From: Paramagnetospirillum magnetotacticum MS-1
GTDB taxonomy: Bacteria > Pseudomonadota > Alphaproteobacteria > Rhodospirillales > Magnetospirillaceae
Reading direction: 5' to 3'
Length of the DNA stretch: 64,000 bases
Assembly: GCF_000829825.1 (NCBI RefSeq)
Contig: NZ_JXSL01000027.1
Location: forward strand, 1 to 64,000
Position numbers and translations under genes: made by a program. The notes beneath the pieces are model-generated. The model was not told the origin of the DNA, did not search any database, and worked only from the letters and a program-made list of their open reading frames with translations. Within the stretch, counting starts at the first letter, position 1; each line of letters starts with the position of its first letter. Positions 44,983-53,923 of this stretch are shown here, piece by piece.

Positions 44983-45708
44983 TTATTGCTGGGTGCGGAT
45001 CAGCCGTTCCATCTGGGTCCGGCTTTCATTGTCATAGGTCTGATCGGGTTTTGCGGCGGGTTTGCCCGGCGCCTTGCCATCAGCGGCCGGATGGGCGTTG
45101 GCTGCGGCGGGCTGGGGCGAAATGAATTTCTGGAAGGTCTTTTCGGCTTCCATCAACTGGCGGGCTTCGGAAGAGGCCTCCTTGGCCTTGCCCTCGGCCT
45201 TGCCCTCGGCCTTGCCCAGACCTTCGGGGGCGAGGCTCTGAAGGGTGGCGGCACCGCGCATCAGCCAGGGACGCGAGCGGCTCTGGGCCAGCCAGTCGGG
45301 CTGCTGCTCGGGGCTGTCGAACAGCCAGGCCGCCGACATATAGGCCAGCGACACCAGCACCGCGCCGCGCGCCAGGCCGAAGACGAAGCCCAGGGACGAA
45401 TCCACCGAGTTCAGCGCGCTTCGCTTCACCGTGTCCGAGACCCGCTTGGTTAACAGCGACAGTATCAGCAAGGTGACCAGGAACAGACAGGCCCCGGCGG
45501 CAATATCGGCCACGATGGTGCTGCCGATATGGGAGCGGAAGAAGGGCTGGGCATGGGGAAAGCCATACAGGGCGGCGAAGACAGCGCCCACCCAGGAGGT
45601 GATGGACAGCACTTCCTGGACAAAGCCGCGCAGGAAGGCAAAGCCCGCCGAGCCGAGCAGCACCACGGCGACCACAATGTCGACAGCGGTGGTGTTGAGG
45701 TTCCCCAT
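44983..45708 (-). CDS. cvpA: CvpA family membrane protein
   Basis: 241 residues. Four membrane helices in the first 125 residues (TAVDIVVAVVLLGSAGFAFLRGFVQEVLS...), the CvpA domain, then a soluble Ala/Glu/Lys-rich tail ending near RTQMERLIRTQQ that is longer than in E. coli CvpA. Linked with purF (53 bp upstream of it). CvpA is needed for colicin V production and envelope stress tolerance in enterobacteria; its function is not settled. Confidence 0.88.
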   Translation of the reverse strand: MGNLNTTAVDIVVAVVLLGSAGFAFLRGFVQEVLSITSWVGAVFAALYGFPHAQPFFRSHIGSTIVADIAAGACLFLVTLLILSLLTKRVSDTVKRSALNSVDSSLGFVFGLARGAVLVSLAYMSAAWLFDSPEQQPDWLAQSRSRPWLMRGAATLQSLAPEGLGKAEGKAEGKAKEASSEARQLMEAEKTFQKFISPQPAAANAHPAADGKAPGKPAAKPDQTYDNESRTQMERLIRTQQ

Positions 45709-45726
45709 GGCCTCTTCCTGTTATAC

Positions 45727-45750
45727 GGCAGGCTGCTCTTGCAGCCTGCC
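45727..45750 (-). terminator. Hairpin between radA and cvpA
   Basis: Perfect 10-bp arms (GGCAGGCTGC / GCAGCCTGCC), loop TCTT. The 207-bp gap 45709-45915 holds further GC-rich palindromes (near 45768-45790 and 45848-45868) and no open frame that looks like a gene. Confidence 0.5.
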
Positions 45751-45915
45751 TGGTGTCCCTCAGGCGCCGGGCGCGCGCCTTAAGCGCGCTTGGCTCCCGC
45801 GCCCCGCACGCGCAGGCGTGCGATCGCAAAATTTGCCAGCGAAGCCGGCTGGCGCGCCGGCCTTTGGCCGCAACTCCTCGCTGGGCAAGAAGCCCAACTC
45901 GTCGGCTTAATCCGG

Positions 45916-47298
45916 TCACTCGTGCCGGAACAGCCCCAGCACGTCCTGCAAATGGCCTATGGAGCGGATGGCGAGAGGCGACGCCGCGCCCGCTGCTCCT
46001 CCGCCCTTGTCCTTGCGCGGCCGGGCCGGTACCAGCGCCTGATCGAAGCCCAGCTTGGCGGCTTCCTTCAGGCGGGTATCGGCCTGGGCCACCGCCCGGA
46101 CCTCGCCAGACAGCCCGATCTCGCCGAACACGACCATGTCGGCGGGAACGGGCACATCGGACGCGGACGACACCAGCGCCGCGGCGACCGCAAGGTCGGC
46201 GGCAGGCTCGGCGATCCGCAATCCTCCGGCGACGTTCAAATAAACGTCATTTCCCGACAAAGCAAGCCCACAGCGGGCATCAAGCACCGCCAGCACCATG
46301 GACAAACGGTTAGTGTCCCAGCCTACCACGGCGCGCCGGGGCGAGGACAGCGAGCTTGGCGCCACCAGGGCCTGGATTTCCACCAGCATGGGGCGCGTGC
46401 CCTCCATGCCCGCGAAGACGCAAGACCCCGACACATTGCCGCGCCGCTCGGCCAGGAACAGGGCAGACGGATTGGCCACCTCCGACAGCCCGCCTTCGGT
46501 CATCTCGAACACCCCGATCTCGTCTGTGGCGCCAAAGCGGTTCTTGACCGCACGCAGGATGCGGAACTGATGGCCCCGGTCGCCCTCGAAATAAAGGACG
46601 GTGTCGACCATGTGTTCCAGCACGCGGGGCCCGGCGATGGTGCCTTCCTTGGTGACATGGCCCACCAGGAACAGCACGAAGCCCCGGCGCTTGGCCAGCC
46701 GGATCAGTTCGGCGGCGCAGGCGCGGACCTGACTGACCGTGCCGGGCGCCGATTCGATGTTGTCGGCATAGACGGTCTGGATGGAATCGATGACCACCAC
46801 CTGGGGGGCGTCGGGCTGATCCAGGGAGGCGATGATGTCGCGCAAGGACCCGGCCGAGGCCAGTGCCACATTGGCCTTGGCATAGCCCAAACGGGCGGCG
46901 CGCATGCGCACCTGATCCACCGCTTCTTCGCCCGAGATATAGGCGACGGAAACCTGGGCGGAAAGCCGTGCCGTGGCCTGAAGCAAAAGGGTGGACTTGC
47001 CGATACCGGGATCGCCGCCCACCAACAGGCAGGACCCAGGCACCAGCCCGCCGCCGCACACCCTGTCAAGCTCACCGATGCCGGTCAGCCAGCGCGACAG
47101 CGGCGCGGATGAGCCCTCCAGCCCAACGAACTCGATGCGCTTGCCCTTGCCCGCCGTCAGGCCCTTGGGCACTTCTTCGCGCGCCGCTTCCTCGGTGATG
47201 GAGTTCCAGGCGCCGCACGATTCGCACTTGCCCGCCCATTTGCGGGTGACGGCACCGCAATCCTGGCAGACGAATTGGGAGGAGGGGGCTTTGGCCAA
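45916..47298 (-). CDS. radA: DNA repair/recombination protein RadA (Sms)
   Basis: 460 residues from a TTG start at 47298, which gives the family N-terminus MAKAPSSQFVCQDCG; GAGGAA lies ten bases upstream. An ATG 17 codons earlier (47349) is in frame but lacks a ribosome site. Zinc finger Cys11, 14, 25, 28; Walker A GGDPGIGKST; RadA motif KNRFG; C-terminal Lon-like domain with SGNDVYLNVAGG and FGEIGLSGEVR. Known role: branch migration in homologous recombination. Confidence 0.93.
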   Translation of the reverse strand: MAKAPSSQFVCQDCGAVTRKWAGKCESCGAWNSITEEAAREEVPKGLTAGKGKRIEFVGLEGSSAPLSRWLTGIGELDRVCGGGLVPGSCLLVGGDPGIGKSTLLLQATARLSAQVSVAYISGEEAVDQVRMRAARLGYAKANVALASAGSLRDIIASLDQPDAPQVVVIDSIQTVYADNIESAPGTVSQVRACAAELIRLAKRRGFVLFLVGHVTKEGTIAGPRVLEHMVDTVLYFEGDRGHQFRILRAVKNRFGATDEIGVFEMTEGGLSEVANPSALFLAERRGNVSGSCVFAGMEGTRPMLVEIQALVAPSSLSSPRRAVVGWDTNRLSMVLAVLDARCGLALSGNDVYLNVAGGLRIAEPAADLAVAAALVSSASDVPVPADMVVFGEIGLSGEVRAVAQADTRLKEAAKLGFDQALVPARPRKDKGGGAAGAASPLAIRSIGHLQDVLGLFRHE

Positions 47299-47456
47299 GA
47301 GAGCTGTTTTCCTCGCCGAGACGCGATTCCGGTAAAAGGACAGTAACATGGGAACATTGGGGCAACAAATGAAAAGCCCGCAATGCCATTTCAAAGTTTT
47401 GGGGCTGGACATCCATTTGCCTTCCGGGGATGATTCTCCGATTGGAAGGGGGGGAT

Positions 47457-48251
47457 ATGGGTATCCGTCAAGTGTGGCGCTGCCTATTGGTGTTCGCGAT
47501 GACTGGTCTGATCACCCGGGGCGTGATCGCGCAAGAGGTGTCTGTACCTGCCGTGACCATCGGCGCCTATGACTACCCTCCATTCGGTTTTGCTGAAAAT
47601 TCCCAACAGACTGGCTACAGCCTGGACATCCTTAAAGAGGCCGTGCGCCGGGCTGGCTTGTCCTTTTCCATCGAGGATTTTCCGGTTGTCCGCGCGACGG
47701 AATTGCTGCACGGAACCCCGAATTTCATCATTGCGGGCACCTTGACCCCGGAAGCGGTGGTCCGCTACGGATCCTCCCATTGGCCCTTCTGCTTTGAAAC
47801 GGCATCCCACGCCCTGCTCGTCAAGGCCGACAGTCCCTATAACCGCCTGGAGGACATTCCGCGATCCGCCAGTATCGGCGCCTTTTTGGGATACACCTTG
47901 AAGAAGCACTTCACCGAACTGGGATATGATCTCCAGCTTGCCAGCGAAAATTGGCAGGTGGCGGAAATGTTGGTGCGCGGGCGGGTCGAGGCTTGGGCCA
48001 CCTTCGAATCTTCCGCCTACTATCTGATGGAGGCCAAGAATATCCCCCTGAACTCGGTCAGGAGCATCCCCATCAAGCAATTTCCCTTTTGCGCCATCGC
48101 CAGCCGCGGAACCAATCCGGAGGTCTTGACCCGTTTGCGGGCGGCTTATCTCTCCATGGAAGCCGATGGCACCCGCAAGGCGATCCGCAGCCGTTATGCC
48201 CGGTTCCTGGGGGCGGACAATCCCTATTCCGCCATTCCTAAATTGCCCTAA
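47457..48251 (+). CDS. Periplasmic solute-binding protein (SBP family 3)
   Basis: 264 residues from the ATG at 47457 (GGAAGGGGGGG upstream). Signal peptide ends near GVIAQE (about 26). The mature part begins VTIGAYDYPPFGFAENSQQTGYSLDILKEAVRRAG, the normal start of family 3 binding proteins; IGAFLGYTLKKHF and VEAWATFESSAYYLM follow. No permease or ATPase is nearby, so it may serve a distant transporter or a sensor. Convergent with the MlaF-like gene, overlapping it by 4 bp. Confidence 0.82.
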   Translation: MGIRQVWRCLLVFAMTGLITRGVIAQEVSVPAVTIGAYDYPPFGFAENSQQTGYSLDILKEAVRRAGLSFSIEDFPVVRATELLHGTPNFIIAGTLTPEAVVRYGSSHWPFCFETASHALLVKADSPYNRLEDIPRSASIGAFLGYTLKKHFTELGYDLQLASENWQVAEMLVRGRVEAWATFESSAYYLMEAKNIPLNSVRSIPIKQFPFCAIASRGTNPEVLTRLRAAYLSMEADGTRKAIRSRYARFLGADNPYSAIPKLP

Positions 48252-49024
48252 GCCCTGAGTTCCATGGTGATCGGCCCCACGGCGCGACCGTGGATGAACT
48301 GGTCGACGAACTCGTTGCCGGAATGGTCGATGTCACGCGCGGCGCCGACCCAGATCAGCTTGCCCTTATAAAGCATGGCGATGCGGTCGGAGATCTTGCG
48401 GGCCGAGGCCATGTCGTGGGTGATGGACAGCGCCGTGGCGCCCACTTCCTTGCAGCACTTGACGATCAGGTCGTTGATCACGTCGGCCATGATGGGGTCC
48501 AGCCCGGTGGTGGGCTCGTCGAAGAAGATGATTTCCGGGTTGGTGGCGATGGCGCGCGCCAGGGAGACGCGCTTTTGCATGCCGCCCGACAGTTCCGACG
48601 GCGACAATTCGCCGGTGGAGGCGGCAAGACCCACCTGGGCCAGCTTCTCGATGGCGATGTCGCGGGCCTTGGCCCGCTCCATCTTCTGGCCCTGGATCAG
48701 GCCGAAGGCCACGTTCTCCCAGACCTTCAGCGAGTCGAACAGGGCACCGCCCTGAAACAGCATGCCGAACTTCTTCATGATGCGGTCGCGGTCCTTGGCC
48801 CCCATGCCGACGACCTCTTCGCCATCGATCCTGATGGAGCCGGTCTCGGGGCGCAGCAGGCCCAGGATGCATTTCAGCATCACCGACTTACCGGTGCCCG
48901 AGCCGCCGATCACCACCACGGACTCGCCCTTGGCAACACTGAGGTCTATGCCATCCAGCACCACTTTGGGGCCAAAGGCCTTGTGGACACCGGTAAGCTC
49001 GATCTTCGGAGGCTGAGTGCTCAT
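48248..49024 (-). CDS. mlaF: Lipid-transport ABC ATPase, MlaF type
   Basis: 258 residues. Walker A GGSGTGKSV, signature LSGGMQKRVSLARAI, Walker B IIFFDEPTTGLDPI, and the MlaF/Ttg2A-specific FGMLFQGGALFDSLKVWENVAFGL. Three bases after the mlaE stop. Known role: ATPase for phospholipid transport between inner and outer membrane. The usual mlaD gene does not follow; the operon ends here. Confidence 0.9.
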   Translation of the reverse strand: MSTQPPKIELTGVHKAFGPKVVLDGIDLSVAKGESVVVIGGSGTGKSVMLKCILGLLRPETGSIRIDGEEVVGMGAKDRDRIMKKFGMLFQGGALFDSLKVWENVAFGLIQGQKMERAKARDIAIEKLAQVGLAASTGELSPSELSGGMQKRVSLARAIATNPEIIFFDEPTTGLDPIMADVINDLIVKCCKEVGATALSITHDMASARKISDRIAMLYKGKLIWVGAARDIDHSGNEFVDQFIHGRAVGPITMELRA

Positions 49025-49027
49025 GGC

Positions 49028-49804
49028 TTATTTCCCGAAGAACATGGCGGTGATGATGTAGTTGAACACCAGGATCATGATGGCCGCGGACACCACCGCA
49101 TTGGTGGTGGCCGCGCCCACGCCCTGGGCGCCGCCCTTGGAGTAATAGCCGTTATAGCAGCCCATCAGCGTGATCAAGAAGCCGAACACGGCGGCCTTGG
49201 TCAGGCCCGAGATCACGTCCAGCGGCTCGAGGAATTCCCAGGTACGCGCGATATAGGTGGCCGAGTTGAAGCCCAGCTTGTAGACACCGACGATATAGCC
49301 GCCGAACACGCCGATGATGTCGGCGATCAGCACCAGGAAGGGCAGCATCAGGGTCCCGGCCAGGATGCGCGGCGCCACCAGATACTTGAAGGGATTGGTC
49401 GATAGCGTGGTCAGGGCGTCGATCTGCTCGGTGACGCGCATGGTGCCGATTTCGGCGGCCATGGAGGCGCCGATGCGCCCCGCCACCATCAGACCGGCCA
49501 GGACGGGCGCCAGTTCGCGGGTCACCGAGAGGACCACCACGGTGGCCACGGCGCCCTCGGCGGCAAAGCGCGAGAAGCCCGAATAGGATTGCAGCGCCAG
49601 CACCATGCCGGTGAACACGGCGGTCAGGCCGACCACGGGCAGCGAGAAATAACCGATCTCGACGAATTCGCGCAGGATCAGGCGAGGATAGAAGGGCGGG
49701 CGGACCGTGTGCGACACCGCCATGGCGGTGAAGGCCGACAGCCGCCCCACATGGGCCAGGAATGCCAGGAAGACCCGGCCGATGGTGGCCAAGAATGAGG
49801 TCAT
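49028..49804 (-). CDS. mlaE: Lipid-transport ABC permease, MlaE type
   Basis: 258 residues, five to six membrane helices, with REFVEIGYFSLPVVGLTAVFTGMVLALQSY and VTRELAPVLAGLMVAGRIGASMAAEIGTMRVTEQIDAL, the hallmark MlaE segments. Start overlaps the alr stop by 4 bases. Works with MlaF; the periplasmic MlaD ring protein must be encoded elsewhere. Confidence 0.9.
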   Translation of the reverse strand: MTSFLATIGRVFLAFLAHVGRLSAFTAMAVSHTVRPPFYPRLILREFVEIGYFSLPVVGLTAVFTGMVLALQSYSGFSRFAAEGAVATVVVLSVTRELAPVLAGLMVAGRIGASMAAEIGTMRVTEQIDALTTLSTNPFKYLVAPRILAGTLMLPFLVLIADIIGVFGGYIVGVYKLGFNSATYIARTWEFLEPLDVISGLTKAAVFGFLITLMGCYNGYYSKGGAQGVGAATTNAVVSAAIMILVFNYIITAMFFGK

Positions 49805-50916
49805 GATTTTGCCGTCTCCGTGCCGGTCCAGCGGCGATGATGGCGGCGCCCCAGGGAGGTGAGGATCTCGTAGCCGATGGTACCGGCTTCGTCCGCGACA
49901 CGATCCGGGCTGAGATCCGGGCCGATCAACTCGATCCAGGCGCCGGGATGGGCATGCTCCGCCGGGACGTCGGTGACGTCGAAGGTGGTCAAATCCATGG
50001 AAATCCGTCCGGCCACCGGCACCTTCATTCCCCCGATCATGCCATGTCCGCGATTGGAGAGGGACCGGAACCAGCCATCGGCATAACCGACCGCCACGAC
50101 CGCCAGCTTTCGCTTCCCCTCGACACGGTGGGTGGCACCATAGCCAACGGTCTGGGGGCTGTCAACGTCACGGACCTGGACGATTTTTCCTTGCAGTTTA
50201 ACCACTTGGCTCATGGGATTGGGGCGGCCCGGCATGGGGTTCAGCCCATAGAGGGCGGCGCCAGGGCGCACCAACCCTAAGTGAAAGCCGCGGCCCAGGA
50301 AGATGCCCGACGAGGCGGCGATGGATTGGGGCAGGGCGGGAAGATGGGATGCCAGCCGCCGCAGCGTCGTCAGCTGCCGGGCATTCATGGGCGAATCGGC
50401 GTCATCGGCGCAGGCCAGGTGGCTCATGACCAGAATGGGGCGGATGGCGGCGGTGATTTCCGGCTTGGCGGCCAGGCGTTCCAACTCGGTCTCGGATAAG
50501 CCGAGGCGGTTCATGCCGGTGTCGATATGGATGGCCGCCGCCGGTGCGCCGCTGCCCTTCTTGGCAAAACCGGCCCAGCCGGTGATCTGGGCCAGGGAGT
50601 TCAGGACCGGGATCAGATTATGGGCGGCGAACTCGCCCTCATCGCCGCCCAAAGGTCCGCTCAGCACATGGATCACCGCGGCGGGCAGGATCCGGCGAAG
50701 GGCGATGCCTTCATTGACGCAGGCCACGAAGAAGGACTGGCATCCAGCGGCGGAGAGGGCCGGTGCAATGTGTTCCATACCCAGCCCATAGCAATCCGCC
50801 TTGACCACGGCGGAAGCCTCGGCGGGGGCAACCAGGGCGGAAAGCCGCTTCCAGTTGGCGACGATGGCCGCCACATCGATGGTCAGCAGGGCGGTGGCGC
50901 GGGCAAGGTCGGTCAT
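49801..50916 (-). CDS. alr: Alanine racemase
   Basis: 371 residues from the ATG at 50916. Pyridoxal phosphate Lys39 in AVVKADCYGLG, and the second-base region VGYGATHRVEG with GYADGWFRSLSNRG. PVAGRISMDLTTFDVTD is typical. Reaction: L- to D-alanine for peptidoglycan. Gene order dnaB-unknown-alr is common in alphaproteobacteria. Coupled to mlaE by a 4-base overlap. Confidence 0.94.
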   Translation of the reverse strand: MTDLARATALLTIDVAAIVANWKRLSALVAPAEASAVVKADCYGLGMEHIAPALSAAGCQSFFVACVNEGIALRRILPAAVIHVLSGPLGGDEGEFAAHNLIPVLNSLAQITGWAGFAKKGSGAPAAAIHIDTGMNRLGLSETELERLAAKPEITAAIRPILVMSHLACADDADSPMNARQLTTLRRLASHLPALPQSIAASSGIFLGRGFHLGLVRPGAALYGLNPMPGRPNPMSQVVKLQGKIVQVRDVDSPQTVGYGATHRVEGKRKLAVVAVGYADGWFRSLSNRGHGMIGGMKVPVAGRISMDLTTFDVTDVPAEHAHPGAWIELIGPDLSPDRVADEAGTIGYEILTSLGRRHHRRWTGTETAKS

Positions 50917-50980
50917 GGTCTGTCCAGGCAAAACGGAGTGCGCACCATCCCTCTCTTCGCACGCGAAGACAAGTCTCTGT

Positions 50981-51547
50981 TCAGCGCTGCCGCAGGTAAC
51001 GGCGAAGTTGCCACAGTCCCACACCGGTGACGGCCATTCCGGCCAGGGCAAAGAAGCCGAGGATGGCGCCCAGGAAAAGGTTGAGCGCGACATCCGCCGA
51101 TCGGGAACCGGTGGCATCCAATCCGATGGCAAAGGCATTAAGAACCAATTGCGCCGCTGGCAGGCCAGCAATCACCATGGTGGGCAGGCCGATAGCCAAG
51201 AGGATGACGGCGGCAGCCAGCCGCAGATGTGGAGAGGACTTGGATGTCTGGCGCATGGCAAGACTGCGGCGCAGGCCATAGCGGAATTTCCAACTGCCTG
51301 AAAAGGCGGGCAGGGTCGGGTGATGCCGGAGCAGGGCGGCGATGGCCTGTTCGGGAAGATCGGGCGCCCGGCGGATGGCGGCGATCAACTCGGCATCGGC
51401 CGTGCCGGGCCGGGCTGTCCTGAGATCCGCAAGCAGGCTTTCCATAGCGGCTTGGGCCAAGGGGCCCCGCAAGCTCCTGTCCACGAGATATGCGCCCAGG
51501 GTCGCCAGAGCCAGGATTGCAGCAATCACGATATAAGGGGCGGTCAT
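50981..51547 (-). CDS. Small membrane protein of unknown function
   Basis: 188 residues from the ATG at 51547. Membrane helices at about 3-22, then a soluble charged region about 25-105 (LRGPLAQAAMESLLADLRTARPG, LLRHHPTLPAF), then two more helices (about 110-135 and 155-180). I recognise no family. It lies 20 bp after dnaB and 64 bp before alr, so it is probably in that operon; no functional link is evident. Confidence 0.65.
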   Translation of the reverse strand: MTAPYIVIAAILALATLGAYLVDRSLRGPLAQAAMESLLADLRTARPGTADAELIAAIRRAPDLPEQAIAALLRHHPTLPAFSGSWKFRYGLRRSLAMRQTSKSSPHLRLAAAVILLAIGLPTMVIAGLPAAQLVLNAFAIGLDATGSRSADVALNLFLGAILGFFALAGMAVTGVGLWQLRRYLRQR

Positions 51548-51567
51548 GAAAGTCTGGTCCAGCAAGC

Positions 51568-53088
51568 TCAGTACCCCGGTGGCTCTTCGTAATGGTCGCT
51601 GGCGGCCAGATTGCCGAATTTGGTGTATTCGCCCTGGAAAGCGAGGCGCACGGTGCCCACGGGGCCGTGACGCTGCTTGGCGATGATCACTTCGGCGGTG
51701 TTGTGGACCTCTTCGCAGCGCTGCATCCACTTGGCATGGCGCTCGTTGAATTTTTCCTGGGCCTCTTCCGGGCGCTGGCCCGGCTCGGCGCGTTCTAGAT
51801 AGTATTGTTCGCGGAAGACGAACATCACCACGTCGGCGTCTTGCTCGATGGAGCCCGATTCGCGCAGATCGGCCAGTTGGGGCCGCTTGTCCTCGCGCTG
51901 TTCGACGGCGCGCGACAACTGGGAGAGCGCGATCACCGGCACCGACAATTCCTTGGCCAGGGCCTTCAGGCCGCGGGTGATCTCGGACACTTCCTGCACG
52001 CGGTTCTCGGAATTGGAGGACGAGCCCCGCAGCAATTGCAGATAATCGATAACGATCAGGCCCAGACCGTGCTGACGCTGCAAGCGCCGCGAACGGGTCC
52101 GTACCGCCGAGATGGTCAGCGCAGGAGTATCGTCGATGAACAGCGGCAGGCGATGCAGGTTCTGGGCGGCCACCACCAGGCGCTCGAACTCCTCGTTGGA
52201 CATCTCGCCCTGGCGGATCTTGTGGCTGTTGATCTCGGCCTGCTCGGCCAGGATACGGGCCGCCAACTGTTCCGACGACATTTCCAGGGAGAAGAAGGCG
52301 GTGATGGCGCCATCGACGCCCTTCTTGCGGCCGAGCGCGTCCACCTCTTCCTTATAGGCATAGGCGGCGTTGAAGGCGATGTTGGTGGCCAGCGCGGTCT
52401 TGCCCATGGAGGGGCGTCCGGCCAGGATGATCAAGTCGGAATCGTGCAGGCCGCCCAGCTTGGCATCCATGTCGATCAGCCCGGTGGGCACGCCCGACAG
52501 CTTTCCCTGGCGTTTGTGGGCGGCCTCGGCATTGGCGATGGCGCCCACCAGGACGGTCTTGAAATCCTCGAACCCGCCCTCGGTTTGGCCTGTGGTGGCC
52601 AGATCATAGAGCTTGGCCTCGGCCCTGCCGATCTGATCGATGGCCGGCACGTCCAGATCGGGGGCGAAGGCGTCGTTGACCATGTCCTCGCCCATGCCGA
52701 TCAGCGAGCGGCGCAGATGCAGGTCGAAGACCAGCTTGCCGTAATCCTCGGCATTGATCACCGAGACCACGGCATTGGCCAACTGCGCCAGATAATTGGT
52801 TCCGCCGATCTCGGCCAGCCCGCCATCATTCTCGAAATAGGTCTTCAGCGTCACCGGATTGGCCATCTGGCCGCGCTCGATCAGCTTGCCGCAGGTGGCG
52901 AAGATGCGCCCATGCACCGGGTCGGCGAAGTGTTCGGCCTTCAGGAATTCCGAGACGCGTTCATAGGCGCGGTTGGACAGCAAGATGGCGCCCAGCAGGG
53001 CCTGCTCCGCCTCATAGTTGTGAGGGGGCACGCGAAAGCCGAGTCCCTCGGTGGGGGCGGCGGGATGGTCTGGCTGGAAAGCGGTCAT
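51568..53088 (-). CDS. dnaB: Replicative DNA helicase
   Basis: 506 residues. The N-terminal domain starts VPPHNYEAEQALLGAILL; the RecA-type domain has Walker A GRPSMGKTALA, then FSLEMSSEQLAARILAE, IDDTPALTIS, VIDYLQLL and the arginine-finger region AKELSVPVIALSQLSRAVEQR. A standard DnaB hexameric helicase; no intein insertion in the Walker or H4 regions. Follows the S6-S18-L9 operon. Confidence 0.95.
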   Translation of the reverse strand: MTAFQPDHPAAPTEGLGFRVPPHNYEAEQALLGAILLSNRAYERVSEFLKAEHFADPVHGRIFATCGKLIERGQMANPVTLKTYFENDGGLAEIGGTNYLAQLANAVVSVINAEDYGKLVFDLHLRRSLIGMGEDMVNDAFAPDLDVPAIDQIGRAEAKLYDLATTGQTEGGFEDFKTVLVGAIANAEAAHKRQGKLSGVPTGLIDMDAKLGGLHDSDLIILAGRPSMGKTALATNIAFNAAYAYKEEVDALGRKKGVDGAITAFFSLEMSSEQLAARILAEQAEINSHKIRQGEMSNEEFERLVVAAQNLHRLPLFIDDTPALTISAVRTRSRRLQRQHGLGLIVIDYLQLLRGSSSNSENRVQEVSEITRGLKALAKELSVPVIALSQLSRAVEQREDKRPQLADLRESGSIEQDADVVMFVFREQYYLERAEPGQRPEEAQEKFNERHAKWMQRCEEVHNTAEVIIAKQRHGPVGTVRLAFQGEYTKFGNLAASDHYEEPPGY

Positions 53089-53187
53089 GACCCGTGCATG
53101 TTAGCAGAAGCGGCGCCGTAGCGATGCGGCATCCATCTTATTTCGGCCTGTGGATAACGGGGATATCGGGGGCAACCATTTATTTTT

Positions 53188-53282
53188 CGTCATCTCTGAC
53201 GAGGCATCGCCGAGATCCGGGATCCATGGTGCCGTTTCCCGGTATGGATCCCGGATAAGCCTGGCGGGTTTCCGGGATGACG
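53188..53282. repeat. Dispersed palindromic element (family shared with 28264)
   Basis: Begins CGTCATC (53188) and ends GGGATGACG (53282), with an inner inverted repeat around GGATCC. The right half 53245-53282 matches 28306-28343 at about 32 of 38 positions. It lies in the 270-bp gap between rplI and dnaB, which otherwise holds only the rplI terminator. Confidence 0.65.
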
Positions 53283-53306
53283 TATTCTTGTGACGCAAAA
53301 GAAAAC

Positions 53307-53334
53307 GGCGGCCGGACCGAAAAGTCCGACCGCC
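53307..53334 (-). terminator. Terminator of the rpsF-rpsR-rplI operon
   Basis: Arms GGCGGCCGGAC / GTCCGACCGCC (one G-T type mismatch), loop of six. On the minus strand GTTTTCTTTT follows. It is 24 bp after the rplI stop. Confidence 0.85.
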
Positions 53335-53358
53335 GCATCCTTTGAAAGATGTCGAGGC

Positions 53359-53922
53359 TTAGGCCTCGGCGGCTTCCTCGGTGACTTCATCGGCCACGTC
53401 TTCCTCGGCCGGAGCCTCCTCGGCTTCCTCAACCTCGGTCGCGGCGGCTGCGGCGGCGGCAGCGCGCTCGGCTTCCTCGGCGGAGCGGGCGACATTGATG
53501 GTCACCACAACCGACACTTCCGGGTGGAGCGAAACGCGCACGCCGTAGGAGCCCAGGGTCTTGATCGGCTGGTCCAGGTTGACCATGCGACGCTCGATGG
53601 TGTAGCCCGAGGCCTTGACCGCATCGGCCACGTCCTTGCCCGACACCGAGCCGTAGAGCTGGCCGCTCTCGCCCGCCTGACGGACCATCAGCACCGACAG
53701 ACCAGCCATCTTGTCGGCCACGGCCTGAGCCTCGTCACGACGCTTGAGGTTCAGGGCCTCGAGCTGGACGCGCTGCTTTTCGAAGAAGGCCAGATTGGCC
53801 TTGGAGGCGCGCAGCGCCTTCTTCTGGGGCAGCAGAAAATTGCGGGCAAAGCCGGGCTTGACGTTGACCACGTCGCCCATCTGGCCCAGCTTCTCGATCC
53901 TCTCGAGCAGGATGACTTCCAT
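53359..53922 (-). CDS. rplI: 50S ribosomal protein L9
   Basis: 187 residues. The N-terminal L9 domain ([36 protein letters not shown]) and connecting helix are canonical, and the C-terminal domain follows. The last 40 residues are an Ala/Glu-rich acidic tail beyond the usual length of about 150. Such acidic tails occur in alphaproteobacterial L9. Last gene of the operon, 1 bp after the DUF2232 gene. Confidence 0.95.
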   Translation of the reverse strand: MEVILLERIEKLGQMGDVVNVKPGFARNFLLPQKKALRASKANLAFFEKQRVQLEALNLKRRDEAQAVADKMAGLSVLMVRQAGESGQLYGSVSGKDVADAVKASGYTIERRMVNLDQPIKTLGSYGVRVSLHPEVSVVVTINVARSAEEAERAAAAAAAATEVEEAEEAPAEEDVADEVTEEAAEA

Positions 53923-53923
53923 C

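Noticed and set aside
45753-45915. Small gene between radA and cvpA
   Set aside because: Only Arg-rich frames over GC palindromes are open; no start signal or homology.
51805-53121. Open frame of 438 codons on the plus strand
   Set aside because: Shadow opposite dnaB, with low-complexity Gly/Gln/Leu composition.
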